DNA from: Castellaniella sp040276085 | Lineage (GTDB): Bacteria; Pseudomonadota; Gammaproteobacteria; Burkholderiales; Burkholderiaceae_B | Direction of reading: 5' to 3' | Length of the DNA stretch: 64,000 nucleotides | Assembly: GCF_040276085.1 (NCBI RefSeq) | Contig: NZ_JBELOK010000005.1 | Span: 1 to 64,000 of the forward strand | Shown: piece by piece, positions 1-8,716 of the stretch | How the letters are laid out: each line of letters starts with the position of its first letter | Position numbering within the stretch: position 1 is the first letter of the stretch | Notes under the pieces: model-generated | Seen by the model: the letters and a program-made list of their open reading frames with translations, nothing else | Told to the model about the DNA's origin: nothing | Database searches by the model: none | Program-made: the position numbers and the translations under genes

Positions 1-31
1 TGAAGCTCGCATCATGTCTCGCCATGAAAAA

Positions 32-69
32 CACCCCAAAGGTTGGATTGGTGTCCAACTTTTGGGGTG
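32..69 (-). terminator. Rho-independent terminator after norB
   Basis: Two 16-base arms (32-47 and 54-69) pair with one G-U wobble around a 6-base loop. Read on the minus strand, the hairpin is followed by five T residues (27-31). It lies about 65 bases beyond the norB stop and points the right way to end the norB transcript. Confidence 0.8.
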
Positions 70-135
70 CAGTTCACTTTCGGGGCGGGCTGCACCGGGC
101 TCCGTTTCGGATACCCAGTGCTGCAAGGACAATGA

Positions 136-2415
136 TCAGGTGCGTTGCGCGGCCAGCGAACCGTCAGCAGCGGGTGCAGCACGGGTACCCCACAAGGCGG
201 TAACCACCTGCCACATCACACCCAGGCCCCCAACGATGAAGACCACGTCACCAAACGTACGAGCCCAACGCAGGGTTTGCATGATGTCTTGCTGCATGAA
301 GGTTTCGCTGCGAGCCCACCAGGTGCCCACGCTGACGCTGGCATAGAACTGCATCAGGCCAATCGGCAGCAGGCTCAGGGTGATCATCATCACCAGGCCG
401 ATGTTCATGCACCAGAAAGCGGTGTTCATCAGGCTGTCATTGAACTGCATGGTTGGGCGCACATAGCGCAACACGAACAGCGTGAAGCCCAGGGCGAGGA
501 AGCCATATACCCCGAACAGTGCGGCATGCGCGTGCACGGCTGTGGTGTTCAGGCCCTGGATGTAGTAGAGCGCAACCGGCGGATTGACCATGAAGCCAAA
601 GACACCCGCGCCAAACATGTTCCAGAAGGCCACGCAGACAAAGAACTTGAGCGGCCAGCGAAGGTTTTCCATCCAGGGCGCACGGGCCTTGAGGCGCCAG
701 TTTTCCCAGGCTTCGTAGCCCAACACCACCAGCGGTACGACTTCGAGTGCACTGAAGGCAGCACCAATGGCCATGATGGGGGTAGTGGTACCTGAGAAAT
801 ACAGGTGGTGCATGGTGCCCGGCGTACCACCCAGCATGAACAGAATGGCGGAAGCCAGGCTGGCCGTAGTCGCGCTACGTTTGGACACCAGCCCCATGGT
901 TGTGAAGATGAAGGCAAGTGCAGCGGTGGCAAAGACTTCGAAGAAACCTTCTACCCACAGGTGCACCACCCACCAACGCCAGTATTCCATGATGGTGATA
1001 TTGGTTCTTTCGCCATAGGCCAGGCCCGCACCGTAGAACAGGCCAATACACACCACAGACGCGGTGAACAGCGCCAGCAGGTTTTTATCACCCTTTTGGC
1101 GCAGCGCAGGGATGATGCCGCGCAGCATCAGGACCAACCAGAACACAATCCCCAGGAACTTGCCAATCTGCCACAAGCGGCCGAGCTCGACGTACTCGTA
1201 GCCTTGATGCCCCAGCCAGAAGTTCAGGTTTTGCGGCAAAAGATGCGCAATGGCGGCAAAGTTACCGGTAAACGACCCAATCACAACCAGAACCAAGGCC
1301 CAAAAGAGGATATCGACACCGAGCTTCTGATACTTGGGATCTTTGCCACCGTTGAGGATCGGCGCCAAAAACAGCCCAGCCGCCAGGAACCCTGTGGCAA
1401 TCCAGAACAAGGCCGCCTGAATGTGCCAGGTACGTACCAGCGAGTATGGCAACCATTCGGAGACATTGATGCCATAGAAAGTTTGGCCTTCGACGGTATA
1501 GTGGGCCGTGAAACCACCGATGAAAATCTGCGTGACAAACAGGCCCACCACCAGGAAGAGATACTTGCCCAATGCGCGCTGAGACGGCGTCAGGGCCAGT
1601 TGAGCAATCGGATCGCGTGCCGGTGCGGGAAGCTCCTCTTCTTCTTCCTTGCGGGTAAACGCCCACGTCCAGACCAACAGACCCACACCCGCGATCAGAA
1701 TGATCACGCTCATGATCGACCAGATGATGTTCTCTGGTGTCGGAACGTTATCGATCAGGGGCTCATGCGGCCAATTGTTGGTGTAGGTGGCAGCGCTGTC
1801 GGGACGATCTGTAGACGCCGCCCAGGCCGTCCAGAAAAAGAAGTTTGCCAGCCGCGCCCGCGCCTCAGGCGAAGGCAGAGTGGCTTCTTTCATGGCGAAG
1901 TGCACCCGGCTTTCCCGTAAGGCAGGATCATCACCAAACAGCTTGTCGTAGTAGGCCGCTGTTTGCTCGATGGCCTGAATCCGGCGATTGGACAGCGTCA
2001 CGGCGCCACTGGCTGCATCGTAAGTATTTTTACGATATTCCGCCTTCAGATGACGCTCGAGCACCGCCTGGCGGTCGGCATCCAGCTGCTGATAGGCCAA
2101 GCCAAATTGATCCTTGGCAGCCAAGTCCAGCCAGGTAGTCAGCTCGCGGTGCAGCCAGTCGGCCGTCCAGTCGGGAGCCTGATAGGCGCCATGACCCAAA
2201 ATAGACCCGACTGTCATGCCCCCGGCACTTTGCCAGGCCACCTGACCGTCCAGGATTTGCTCTTCAGTCATGATGACCTGGCCGTCAGCACTGACGACCT
2301 GAGCAGGAATGGGAGGCGCCTGGTTATAGACTTCTTTACCCATCCATCCAAGGACACCGAAGGCCACGACCAGCACGCCGATCAATGACCACCAAAGTTT
2401 TTTATACTCGCGCAT
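136..2415 (-). CDS. norB: Quinol-dependent nitric oxide reductase (qNorB)
   Basis: This 759-residue inner-membrane enzyme reduces two NO to N2O with electrons from quinol. The length and the N-terminal extension, one membrane helix followed by about 180 periplasmic residues, mark the single-subunit quinol type rather than the NorBC complex. The catalytic core follows with about 12 helices. Histidine-rich segments typical of heme-copper oxidases are visible (HHLYFSGTTTPIMAIG and TAVHAHAALFGVYGF). A strong ribosome site (AAGGAG, 2422-2427 region) precedes the ATG. The gene is transcribed divergently from norR behind a sigma-54 promoter, so it should be induced by NO through NorR. A terminator follows it. 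It probably serves NO detoxification or the NO step of denitrification; no nir or nos genes are visible in the window. Confidence 0.95.
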   Translation of the reverse strand: MREYKKLWWSLIGVLVVAFGVLGWMGKEVYNQAPPIPAQVVSADGQVIMTEEQILDGQVAWQSAGGMTVGSILGHGAYQAPDWTADWLHRELTTWLDLAAKDQFGLAYQQLDADRQAVLERHLKAEYRKNTYDAASGAVTLSNRRIQAIEQTAAYYDKLFGDDPALRESRVHFAMKEATLPSPEARARLANFFFWTAWAASTDRPDSAATYTNNWPHEPLIDNVPTPENIIWSIMSVIILIAGVGLLVWTWAFTRKEEEEELPAPARDPIAQLALTPSQRALGKYLFLVVGLFVTQIFIGGFTAHYTVEGQTFYGINVSEWLPYSLVRTWHIQAALFWIATGFLAAGLFLAPILNGGKDPKYQKLGVDILFWALVLVVIGSFTGNFAAIAHLLPQNLNFWLGHQGYEYVELGRLWQIGKFLGIVFWLVLMLRGIIPALRQKGDKNLLALFTASVVCIGLFYGAGLAYGERTNITIMEYWRWWVVHLWVEGFFEVFATAALAFIFTTMGLVSKRSATTASLASAILFMLGGTPGTMHHLYFSGTTTPIMAIGAAFSALEVVPLVVLGYEAWENWRLKARAPWMENLRWPLKFFVCVAFWNMFGAGVFGFMVNPPVALYYIQGLNTTAVHAHAALFGVYGFLALGFTLFVLRYVRPTMQFNDSLMNTAFWCMNIGLVMMITLSLLPIGLMQFYASVSVGTWWARSETFMQQDIMQTLRWARTFGDVVFIVGGLGVMWQVVTALWGTRAAPAADGSLAAQRT

Positions 2416-2493
2416 CCTGCGCTCCTTTTGCAGCTGTAAGGGATTTCAAAATTGCGCCGGATGGCGCTCCCGTTTCATTTCAGCTTTCACCAA

Positions 2494-2508
2494 GCAATAA
2501 ACATGCCA
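2494..2508 (-). promoter_or_regulatory. Sigma-54 (-24/-12) promoter of norB
   Basis: Read on the minus strand the sequence is TGGCATGTTTATTGC, with GG and GC at the spacing required for sigma-54 (consensus TGGCAC-N5-TTGC). It lies 79 bases upstream of the norB start and 40-100 bases from the NorR sites, the normal geometry for an enhancer-dependent promoter. Confidence 0.85.
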
Positions 2509-2548
2509 AGTCTTTAACCTAGGGAAAACACTGATCCATATCAAATAT

Positions 2549-2605
2549 GGTTAAATTAACCCTGTTAATTAGGGTAAAAATTACCCTTTAATGGTTAAAA
2601 TGACC
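2549..2605 (-). promoter_or_regulatory. Three NorR activator sites (GGT-N7-ACC)
   Basis: Three 13-bp sites fit GGT-N7-ACC exactly: 2549-2561, 2573-2585 and 2593-2605, with centres 24 and 20 bp apart. NorR of Ralstonia is known to bind GGT-N7-ACC triplets upstream of norB. They would hold a NorR oligomer that activates the sigma-54 promoter. The third site overlaps the first possible norR start codon, so NorR may also repress its own gene. Confidence 0.85.
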
Positions 2606-2608
2606 CTT

Positions 2609-4195
2609 ATGGAACACCAACTACTGAAAGACCTCAGCCAGGAACTCCCGGACGGCGTCCGGCTGGAGCGCGCCGCCAATGCTATCCGGCAGGCGTTTGT
2701 GTGCGATGCAGTGGGCCTGCTATCACTGGATCAGCACGACACTCTGCATATGATGGCGGCATCCGGCCTGGCCCACGAAGCGCTTGGGCGCCGGTTTGTC
2801 GTGGGGCAGCATCCCCGCTTTGCCGCCATCCTGTCGCGCCACGAGCCCACCTGGTTTGAACCAGGCAGCCTGCTGCCCGACCCTTATGACGGCTTGCTGG
2901 ACGACCGCAAGGGCTCACCGCTGCCGGTACACGATTGCCTCGGAGTACCGCTGTACCGCGACCCCGACCACGCCTGGGGCATCCTGACCCTGGATGCCCT
3001 GACCACCGGAACCTTCGGCGAGGCCGCCCGTGCTCGCCTGCAGCAGTTGGTGCTGACCTTACAGGCGGCCATTCGCGTCACCGAGCTGGAGCGTGAAAAC
3101 CGGCGCCTGCGCCAATTGGGTATTTCGCAACAAGGAATCGAGCGTATCGGAGAAACCACTGAGATCCTGGGGCACAGTGAGGCGATCCAGTCTTTGCTGC
3201 ACGAACTGGATCTGGTAGCAGACTCTGATCTGCCCATCCTGCTGCTGGGCGAAACAGGGGTAGGCAAAGAGCTGTTTGCACGTCGACTGCATCGGCACTC
3301 CCGACGCAGCCGCCAGCCGATGGTGCAGGTAAATTGCGCAGCGCTGCCGGAGTCTCTGGCTGAAAGCGAGCTGTTTGGCCACGTAAAGGGGGCGTTTTCG
3401 GGTGCGACCTCTGACCGCCCCGGCCGCTTCGAAGCCGCACAGGGAGGCACCCTGTTTCTGGACGAAGTGGGCGAGCTGCCACTGGGCCTGCAGGCCAAGC
3501 TGTTGCGGGTATTGCAAAACGGGGAGATCCAGCGGCTGGGCACGGACCAAACCATCAAAACCGATGTCCGCGTCATCGCGGCCACCAACCGCAATCTGAA
3601 AGCCAATACCCAGGCCGGACTGTTTCGGGCCGATCTCTATCACCGGCTGTCGGTTTACCCGATCCCCATCCCCCCTCTGCGAGATCGCGATCGCGACATC
3701 CTGATACTGGCAGGGCATTTTCTCGAATTCAATCGTGCGCGGCTGGGATTGCGTGGTGTCCGGCTGTCCTTCGGTGCCGAACGCGCCTTGCAGCAATACC
3801 CGTGGCCGGGCAACGTCCGGGAGCTGGAGCACGTCATCAGCCGTGCGGCCCTGAAGATGCTCAGTCGTGGGGCCTCACGTGATCAGGTGCTCACCATCGA
3901 GGCAGAACTGCTGGATCTGGATATCCCGGCAGAGGACAATAAGCCGGTTGACACACAAACACCGGGCACATCGCTCAGCGCCGCTGAGCAAACAGGCACG
4001 GCCACCCCGCTGACACTGGCTGAGATACCGCCCCTGAAGCAGACAGTGGAGGAATGCGAACGTCACGCAATCCACGAAGCACTGGGCGCGGCGGGACAGA
4101 ACTGGGCGCAGGCGGCCAAGGCATTGGGCCTGGATGCCAGCAACCTGCATAAACGTGCCAAGCGCCTGGGTCTTAAAAAAGGTTTGGGAGAGTAA
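2609..4195 (+). CDS. norR: NO-sensing sigma-54 activator NorR
   Basis: NorR senses NO at a non-heme iron in its N-terminal GAF domain (about residues 1-165) and then drives open-complex formation by sigma-54 polymerase. The AAA+ domain (about 180-420) has Walker A GETGVGKE, the sigma-54 contact loop as GAFSGA (usually GAFTGA) and a Walker B near FLDEVGEL. A Fis-type helix-turn-helix closes the protein (NWAQAAKALGLDASNLHKRAKRL). The frame is open from an ATG at 2591, but that codon lies in the third NorR site. The ATG at 2609 (MEHQLLKDLSQEL) begins where the family's conserved N terminus does, giving 528 residues. No clear Shine-Dalgarno precedes either start. Divergent from norB. Confidence 0.93.
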   Translation: MEHQLLKDLSQELPDGVRLERAANAIRQAFVCDAVGLLSLDQHDTLHMMAASGLAHEALGRRFVVGQHPRFAAILSRHEPTWFEPGSLLPDPYDGLLDDRKGSPLPVHDCLGVPLYRDPDHAWGILTLDALTTGTFGEAARARLQQLVLTLQAAIRVTELERENRRLRQLGISQQGIERIGETTEILGHSEAIQSLLHELDLVADSDLPILLLGETGVGKELFARRLHRHSRRSRQPMVQVNCAALPESLAESELFGHVKGAFSGATSDRPGRFEAAQGGTLFLDEVGELPLGLQAKLLRVLQNGEIQRLGTDQTIKTDVRVIAATNRNLKANTQAGLFRADLYHRLSVYPIPIPPLRDRDRDILILAGHFLEFNRARLGLRGVRLSFGAERALQQYPWPGNVRELEHVISRAALKMLSRGASRDQVLTIEAELLDLDIPAEDNKPVDTQTPGTSLSAAEQTGTATPLTLAEIPPLKQTVEECERHAIHEALGAAGQNWAQAAKALGLDASNLHKRAKRLGLKKGLGE

Positions 4196-4344
4196 AACCA
4201 CAAGCCCTCCCTCTTTTTAAGCACAATAAGCGCGAGGGGCTGAATCAGCGGAAACCTTTTTGCTTGCTGGCGCTCCAACTTCATTAAAATGCCCCCACCC
4301 CGTGCATGCCGCGCGGACTCCATTTCTCCGAGGATTGCCCACTC

Positions 4345-6132
4345 ATGACATGGCAACAAACGCTGCTGGAAAGCGGCATATGGCTGGCCAAAGCCTATGT
4401 ACTCACCATACTGGCCGGCGCAGCGGGACTCTGGTGTCTGCGACGCTTTACCCGTTGGGGCGAGCAATTCTGGCAACTGAGTGCAGATTTCTTCTCGCCC
4501 CGGCGCAACTGGCGACCATTGGCGGGGGTTGCACTGATTTTGCTGCTTACCCTGGGTGCCGTGAGGGTGGATGTACTGTTTTCCAACTGGTACAACACGA
4601 TGTACAGCGCCCTGCAAGCCCTGGATCAACCGGCCTTCTGGGCGGCCATGCTGCTGTTTGCCTTGCTGGCGGCCGTGCACGTGGTGCGCTCATTGGTGGA
4701 TTTTTATGTCCAGCAGGCATTTGTGGTTCACTGGCGGGAATGGCTCAACGAGCGTCTGCTGAGCCGCTGGCTTGACCAGCAAGCCTATTACCGGTCGCAA
4801 TCACTCAGCCATCTGGCCGACAACCCGGACCAGCGGATCCAGCAAGACATCACGGCCTTTGCCAACACCTCCATGACCCTGGCAGTTGGCCTAATCAACG
4901 CCACGGTATCCACCATCGCCTTTACCCTGATTCTCTGGAACCTCTCCGGCCCCATGACGGTGCTGGGCTACGAGATTCCGCGAGCCATGGTGTTTTTGGT
5001 TTTTATCTATGTATTCTTGGCCACCGTGCTGGCCATCTGGATCGGCAAGCCGCTCATCCGGCTTAATTTCCTGAACGAGAAACTGAACGCTGACTACCGT
5101 TATGCCCTGGTGCGCGTGCGTGAATACGCCGAGAGCATCGCGTTCTATCGCGGTGAGCGTGTCGAGGGGCGCACCCTGAGACACTGGTTTGCTGAAGTCA
5201 TCGGCAACGCCTGGGACATTATTTACCGGTCGCTAAAATTTTTGGGATTCAACTTTGTTGTGACCCAAACCGCCGTCGTGTTTCCCTTCATTATCCAGGC
5301 GACGCGATTTTTTACCAAGCAGATCAGCCTGGGCGATCTCATCCAGACCGCACAGGCGTTCGGCCAGCTACAAACCAATTTATCGTTTTTCCGCAATGTG
5401 TATGACAGCTTTGCCACGTACCGCGCCACGCTGGACCGTCTGACCGGTTTTGATGCCACCATCGATGCCGCCCGCCAGATGCAGCTGCCAGATACCCGCG
5501 AAGACGGCAGCCGTCTGGCCTTGCATCAGCTTACCGTGCGCCGGCCTGATGGCTACGCCCTGCTCAAGGACCTCAACCTCGATGTTCAGCCCGAGAAGCC
5601 TATCCTGATTCGCGGGCCGTCCGGATCCGGCAAAACCACCTTGCTGCGCACTATTGCAGGCATCTGGCCATATGGCTCCGGAGAAATCACCCGGCCGCAG
5701 GCGTCTGCACTATTTCTGGCACAGAAACCGTATCTGCCGCTGGGCACACTGCGAGCTGCCCTGCACTACCCAACTCCGGTTGATCAGGTACCGGCAGGCC
5801 AGGACGAAGCCGTACTGGACCTGGTGCAACTAGGGCACTTGCGCGACCATCTGGACGTCGAAGATGACTGGACCCGGATTTTATCGTTGGGCGAGCAGCA
5901 GCGCCTGGCCTTTGGCCGCCTGCTGATTGCGCGCCCGGACGCTGCATTTCTGGACGAGGCCACCTCGGCCATGGACGAGGGGCTGGAAGACGCCATGTAT
6001 CGCCTTCTGCGCGAGCAGTTGCCCCACACCCGCTTGCTTAGCGTTGGGCACCGAAGCACCCTGCGCCGGCACCACGGGATGGAACTTGTACTGCAAGGCA
6101 AGGACGGCGGCTGGCAGCTGAATCCGATATGA
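4345..6132 (+). CDS. SbmA/YddA-type ABC transporter, fused permease and ATPase
   Basis: The N-terminal 370 residues form a six-helix membrane domain of the ABC_membrane_2 (SbmA/BacA/YddA) family. The C-terminal 200 residues form an ATPase with Walker A GPSGSGKTT, signature LSLGEQQ and Walker B AAFLDEATSA. Family members act as inner-membrane homodimers; the substrate cannot be told from sequence, with peptides or vitamin B12-like compounds known for relatives. The frame opens at 4306, but the ATG at 4345 has GAGG upstream and starts at the first hydrophobic segment, so 4345 is preferred (595 residues). It stands alone between norR and a SirB2 gene. Confidence 0.85.
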   Translation: MTWQQTLLESGIWLAKAYVLTILAGAAGLWCLRRFTRWGEQFWQLSADFFSPRRNWRPLAGVALILLLTLGAVRVDVLFSNWYNTMYSALQALDQPAFWAAMLLFALLAAVHVVRSLVDFYVQQAFVVHWREWLNERLLSRWLDQQAYYRSQSLSHLADNPDQRIQQDITAFANTSMTLAVGLINATVSTIAFTLILWNLSGPMTVLGYEIPRAMVFLVFIYVFLATVLAIWIGKPLIRLNFLNEKLNADYRYALVRVREYAESIAFYRGERVEGRTLRHWFAEVIGNAWDIIYRSLKFLGFNFVVTQTAVVFPFIIQATRFFTKQISLGDLIQTAQAFGQLQTNLSFFRNVYDSFATYRATLDRLTGFDATIDAARQMQLPDTREDGSRLALHQLTVRRPDGYALLKDLNLDVQPEKPILIRGPSGSGKTTLLRTIAGIWPYGSGEITRPQASALFLAQKPYLPLGTLRAALHYPTPVDQVPAGQDEAVLDLVQLGHLRDHLDVEDDWTRILSLGEQQRLAFGRLLIARPDAAFLDEATSAMDEGLEDAMYRLLREQLPHTRLLSVGHRSTLRRHHGMELVLQGKDGGWQLNPI

Positions 6133-6197
6133 CCCACGGGCCTGCTACCATGCCTGCTGTTATCCAGAACCACTCCACCCTTTAGACGCACCTGACT

Positions 6198-6584
6198 ATG
6201 TACGACTACTACTTCCCCATCAAACACCTGCATGTCACTGCAGTCACTCTCAGCATCATCCTGTTTGTGGTGCGCGCGTACTGGTCGGTAACCGAATCAG
6301 CGCTGTTGCAGCTGCGCTGGGTACGTATCCTGCCCCATATCGTAGACTCCGTCCTGCTTGTCTGCGGGGTTATCCTGGCTGCCATGATCGGCCCCAATCA
6401 GCCCTGGATCCTGACCAAGATCGTGCTGTTGATTGCTTACATCGGCATCGGCACCATCGCCATCAAACGCGGCAAAACACCGCGCAAACGCGGCCAGGCG
6501 GCCTTGATTGCAATTGCCATCTTTGCCTATATCGTGGGGGTTGCCCTCACGAAAGACTCGGCTTCATGGTTCTCGATGCTATAA
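6198..6584 (+). CDS. SirB2 family membrane protein
   Basis: This 128-residue protein has four hydrophobic helices and matches the SirB family (N-terminal YYFPIKHLHV, then WVRILPHIVDSVLL and ILTKIVLLIAYI). SirB was named from a Salmonella regulator of invasion genes; the molecular role of these small inner-membrane proteins is unclear. It follows the ABC transporter by 65 bases on the same strand and could share its transcript. Confidence 0.8.
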   Translation: MYDYYFPIKHLHVTAVTLSIILFVVRAYWSVTESALLQLRWVRILPHIVDSVLLVCGVILAAMIGPNQPWILTKIVLLIAYIGIGTIAIKRGKTPRKRGQAALIAIAIFAYIVGVALTKDSASWFSML

Positions 6585-6621
6585 GGGGCCGATAGCAGAT
6601 CCCCGGCGCGCGGTGCAGGCC

Positions 6622-7689
6622 TCAAAGCGCCTGCATCAGCCACTGCACCGCCAGGCTGCTGGCGGCGACGGCCATCCATACTCCCAGCCCCAGAAGCAAT
6701 GGCCGCAGCCCCGCCAATGCCATCTGACGCAAGTCGGACAGCAGCCCGATCGCGGTGAGGGCCATGATGATCAGGAACTGCGATGCCAGGTGCAGGGGCT
6801 CGATCAGCCAGGCAGGCACCCACCCCAGGGTACGCATACCGGCAGCCACCAGAAACCACACGATAAACCACGGAAAAATCCGTGCAATCGACACCTGCGC
6901 CTGCGTATGATGCGCACGCCAGGCTGTCCAGGCAGCCAGCACGATACACACCGGGATAATCAGGGTGGCCCGCGTAAGCTTCACGATGGTGGCCATATCG
7001 CCGGCCGAGGTGCTGTAACTGTACCCAGCGGCCACCACAGACGAGGTGTCGTTGATTGCCGTGCCTGCCCACAGGCCAAAGCCGGCGTCCGAGAGACCCA
7101 TCCAGTGCCCCAATGGAGGAAACACCAGCACAGCCAGAATATTGAACAGGAAAATGGTGGAAATCGACAGCGCCGTGTCTTTTTGATCAGACTGGATGAT
7201 TGGTGCCACCGCAGCGATGGCCGAGCCTCCGCAGATGGCGGTGCCCACACCAATCAAAATCTTGAGGTGGCTGCCCAGGCCCAACCAGTTGCCCAGGCCC
7301 CAGGCAGCCAGGAAAGCCACACTGAGGGTAATCAGAGTGACGGCCAAAGACGATGCGCCGGTGGCCAGCACCTGCCCAAGGCTGAGGCCAAACCCCAGGC
7401 CGATGATCGACCACTTGAGAATCTGCCGGCTGCTGTACCCGATACCTGGCAAGCACAGGGGAGAAACCCCCAGCATATTGCGCCACGCAATGCCCAGCAA
7501 GATCCCCATCACCGGCCCGCCAATCAGCGGAAACCACTTGCCCAGTTGCCAGGCCAGCAGGCCCAGAGCACCCGACAGCACAATACCGTACCAGAGCGAA
7601 GGGACGCGCGGCCGGCCATCGGTGGCTTTAGCTGCGGCACTGGTACCCACGACGGGAAGCGGACAAGGAACAGCGGAGATCGGCAACAT
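6622..7689 (-). CDS. yeiH: YeiH/UPF0324 family putative sulfate exporter
   Basis: The protein is a polytopic inner-membrane protein of about 10 helices with the family motifs GIGTAICGGSAIAA-like (here VGTAICGGSAIAAVAP) and AGTAINDTSSVVAAG. Members are called putative sulfate or sulfonate exporters; transport is inferred from family, not shown. The frame extends to a TTG at 7710, but the ATG at 7689 gives 355 residues, close to the usual length. It is divergent from a LysR gene, an arrangement like yeiH-yeiE of enteric bacteria, so that LysR protein probably controls it. Confidence 0.85.
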   Translation of the reverse strand: MLPISAVPCPLPVVGTSAAAKATDGRPRVPSLWYGIVLSGALGLLAWQLGKWFPLIGGPVMGILLGIAWRNMLGVSPLCLPGIGYSSRQILKWSIIGLGFGLSLGQVLATGASSLAVTLITLSVAFLAAWGLGNWLGLGSHLKILIGVGTAICGGSAIAAVAPIIQSDQKDTALSISTIFLFNILAVLVFPPLGHWMGLSDAGFGLWAGTAINDTSSVVAAGYSYSTSAGDMATIVKLTRATLIIPVCIVLAAWTAWRAHHTQAQVSIARIFPWFIVWFLVAAGMRTLGWVPAWLIEPLHLASQFLIIMALTAIGLLSDLRQMALAGLRPLLLGLGVWMAVAASSLAVQWLMQAL

Positions 7690-7759
7690 ATCAGGCACAC
7701 ATCCAGGCAAAATCTGATGGAAGCCATTCTAAATACATGCAAGCTATAAATAAATTAAG

Positions 7760-7783
7760 TATTGATGACTACACCAATCAATA
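7760..7783. promoter_or_regulatory. Palindrome in the yeiH-lysR intergenic region
   Basis: TATTGAT and ATCAATA form a perfect inverted repeat with a 10-base spacer. It sits in an AT-rich stretch between the divergent yeiH and LysR genes, and contains the T-N11-A pattern expected of LysR-type operators. It is the best candidate for the regulator's binding site; function is inferred. Confidence 0.5.
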
Positions 7784-7822
7784 AAATTGATGTATTGGGC
7801 CAAACACCGTACACTTTTCAAC

Positions 7823-8716
7823 ATGATTGGACTGAGTCTTCGTCAGCTGGAAGTCTTTGACGCAGTGGCCACCCTGGGCAGTGTGCGGCGGGCTGCCGAA
7901 ACCCTGCACCTGACGCAACCTGCCGTCAGCATGGCACTGGCCGAACTCGAGCGCCAACTGGGAAACACCTTGTTCGACCGCGAGCGCGGCCGCCTGCATC
8001 TGAACGCACAGGGGGCAGAACAATTGCCCCTGGCCCGGGAGATCCTCGAGCGCCTGCACGATATGCTGCGCCGCCACCCGGATACCCAGGGCGCCCTGCG
8101 CGGCACCTTGCGCGTGGGGGCCAGCAACACCGTGGGCAATTATCTGGTCGGGGAACTTCTCGGCCCGATTGTTGCCCAACATCCCATGGTTTCCCTGCAT
8201 CTCACGGTAGACAATACCCGCGCCATCACCCGTCAACTGCTGGAGCACCACCTGGACGTTGCCTGTGTGGAGGGCCCTGTGCACCATGCCCAGTTGGAGA
8301 CCTTTCGCTGGCGCAGCGACGCACTGGTGGTGTGTGCCGCGCCGTCGCATCCACTGACACAACGACGCCGGCTACGCCCTGCTGATTTTGCCGGCGTACA
8401 CTGGATTTTGCGCGAACGTGGCTCTGCCACTCGCAGCCTCACCGAGCAGGCACTCACTGCCCTGCCTCCGGGCCGCATCCTGCTGGAGCTCGGCCAGATC
8501 GAGGCCATCAAACAAGCGGTGATCGCGGGCCTTGGCGTAGCTTGTCTGCCACAGGCAGCCACCCAGGATGCCGCAGACACAGGGCGGCTGAAAATCCTGC
8601 CTACGCCATTTCTCAGTCTCGACCGGCAGTTGTCACTGGTGTTGCACAAAAGCCGCTACCGCGGCTCTTTGATCGACGCATTCATGAATTCTCTGGAGGG
8701 ATCACCCCATGGCTGA
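7823..8716 (+). CDS. LysR family regulator (YeiE/CysB-like)
   Basis: A 297-residue LysR protein with an N-terminal winged helix (LSLRQLEVFDAVATLGSVRR then QPAVSMALAELERQLG) and a two-lobed effector-binding domain from about residue 90. The preferred ATG at 7823 puts the family's conserved start (MIGLSLRQLEVF) at the N terminus; an upstream TTG at 7787 would add 12 unlike residues. No clear ribosome site precedes either. It is divergent from yeiH and probably regulates it, and its last 8 bases overlap the patatin gene, so the two may be cotranscribed. Confidence 0.85.
   Translation: MIGLSLRQLEVFDAVATLGSVRRAAETLHLTQPAVSMALAELERQLGNTLFDRERGRLHLNAQGAEQLPLAREILERLHDMLRRHPDTQGALRGTLRVGASNTVGNYLVGELLGPIVAQHPMVSLHLTVDNTRAITRQLLEHHLDVACVEGPVHHAQLETFRWRSDALVVCAAPSHPLTQRRRLRPADFAGVHWILRERGSATRSLTEQALTALPPGRILLELGQIEAIKQAVIAGLGVACLPQAATQDAADTGRLKILPTPFLSLDRQLSLVLHKSRYRGSLIDAFMNSLEGSPHG

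Noticed and set aside
145..1920. Plus-strand frames across norB
   Set aside because: Gln/His/Arg-rich shadow translations of a well-recognised membrane enzyme on the other strand.
4196..4250. Terminator after norR
   Set aside because: AGCCCTC and GAGGGGCT pair only imperfectly over a long loop, with no T-run.
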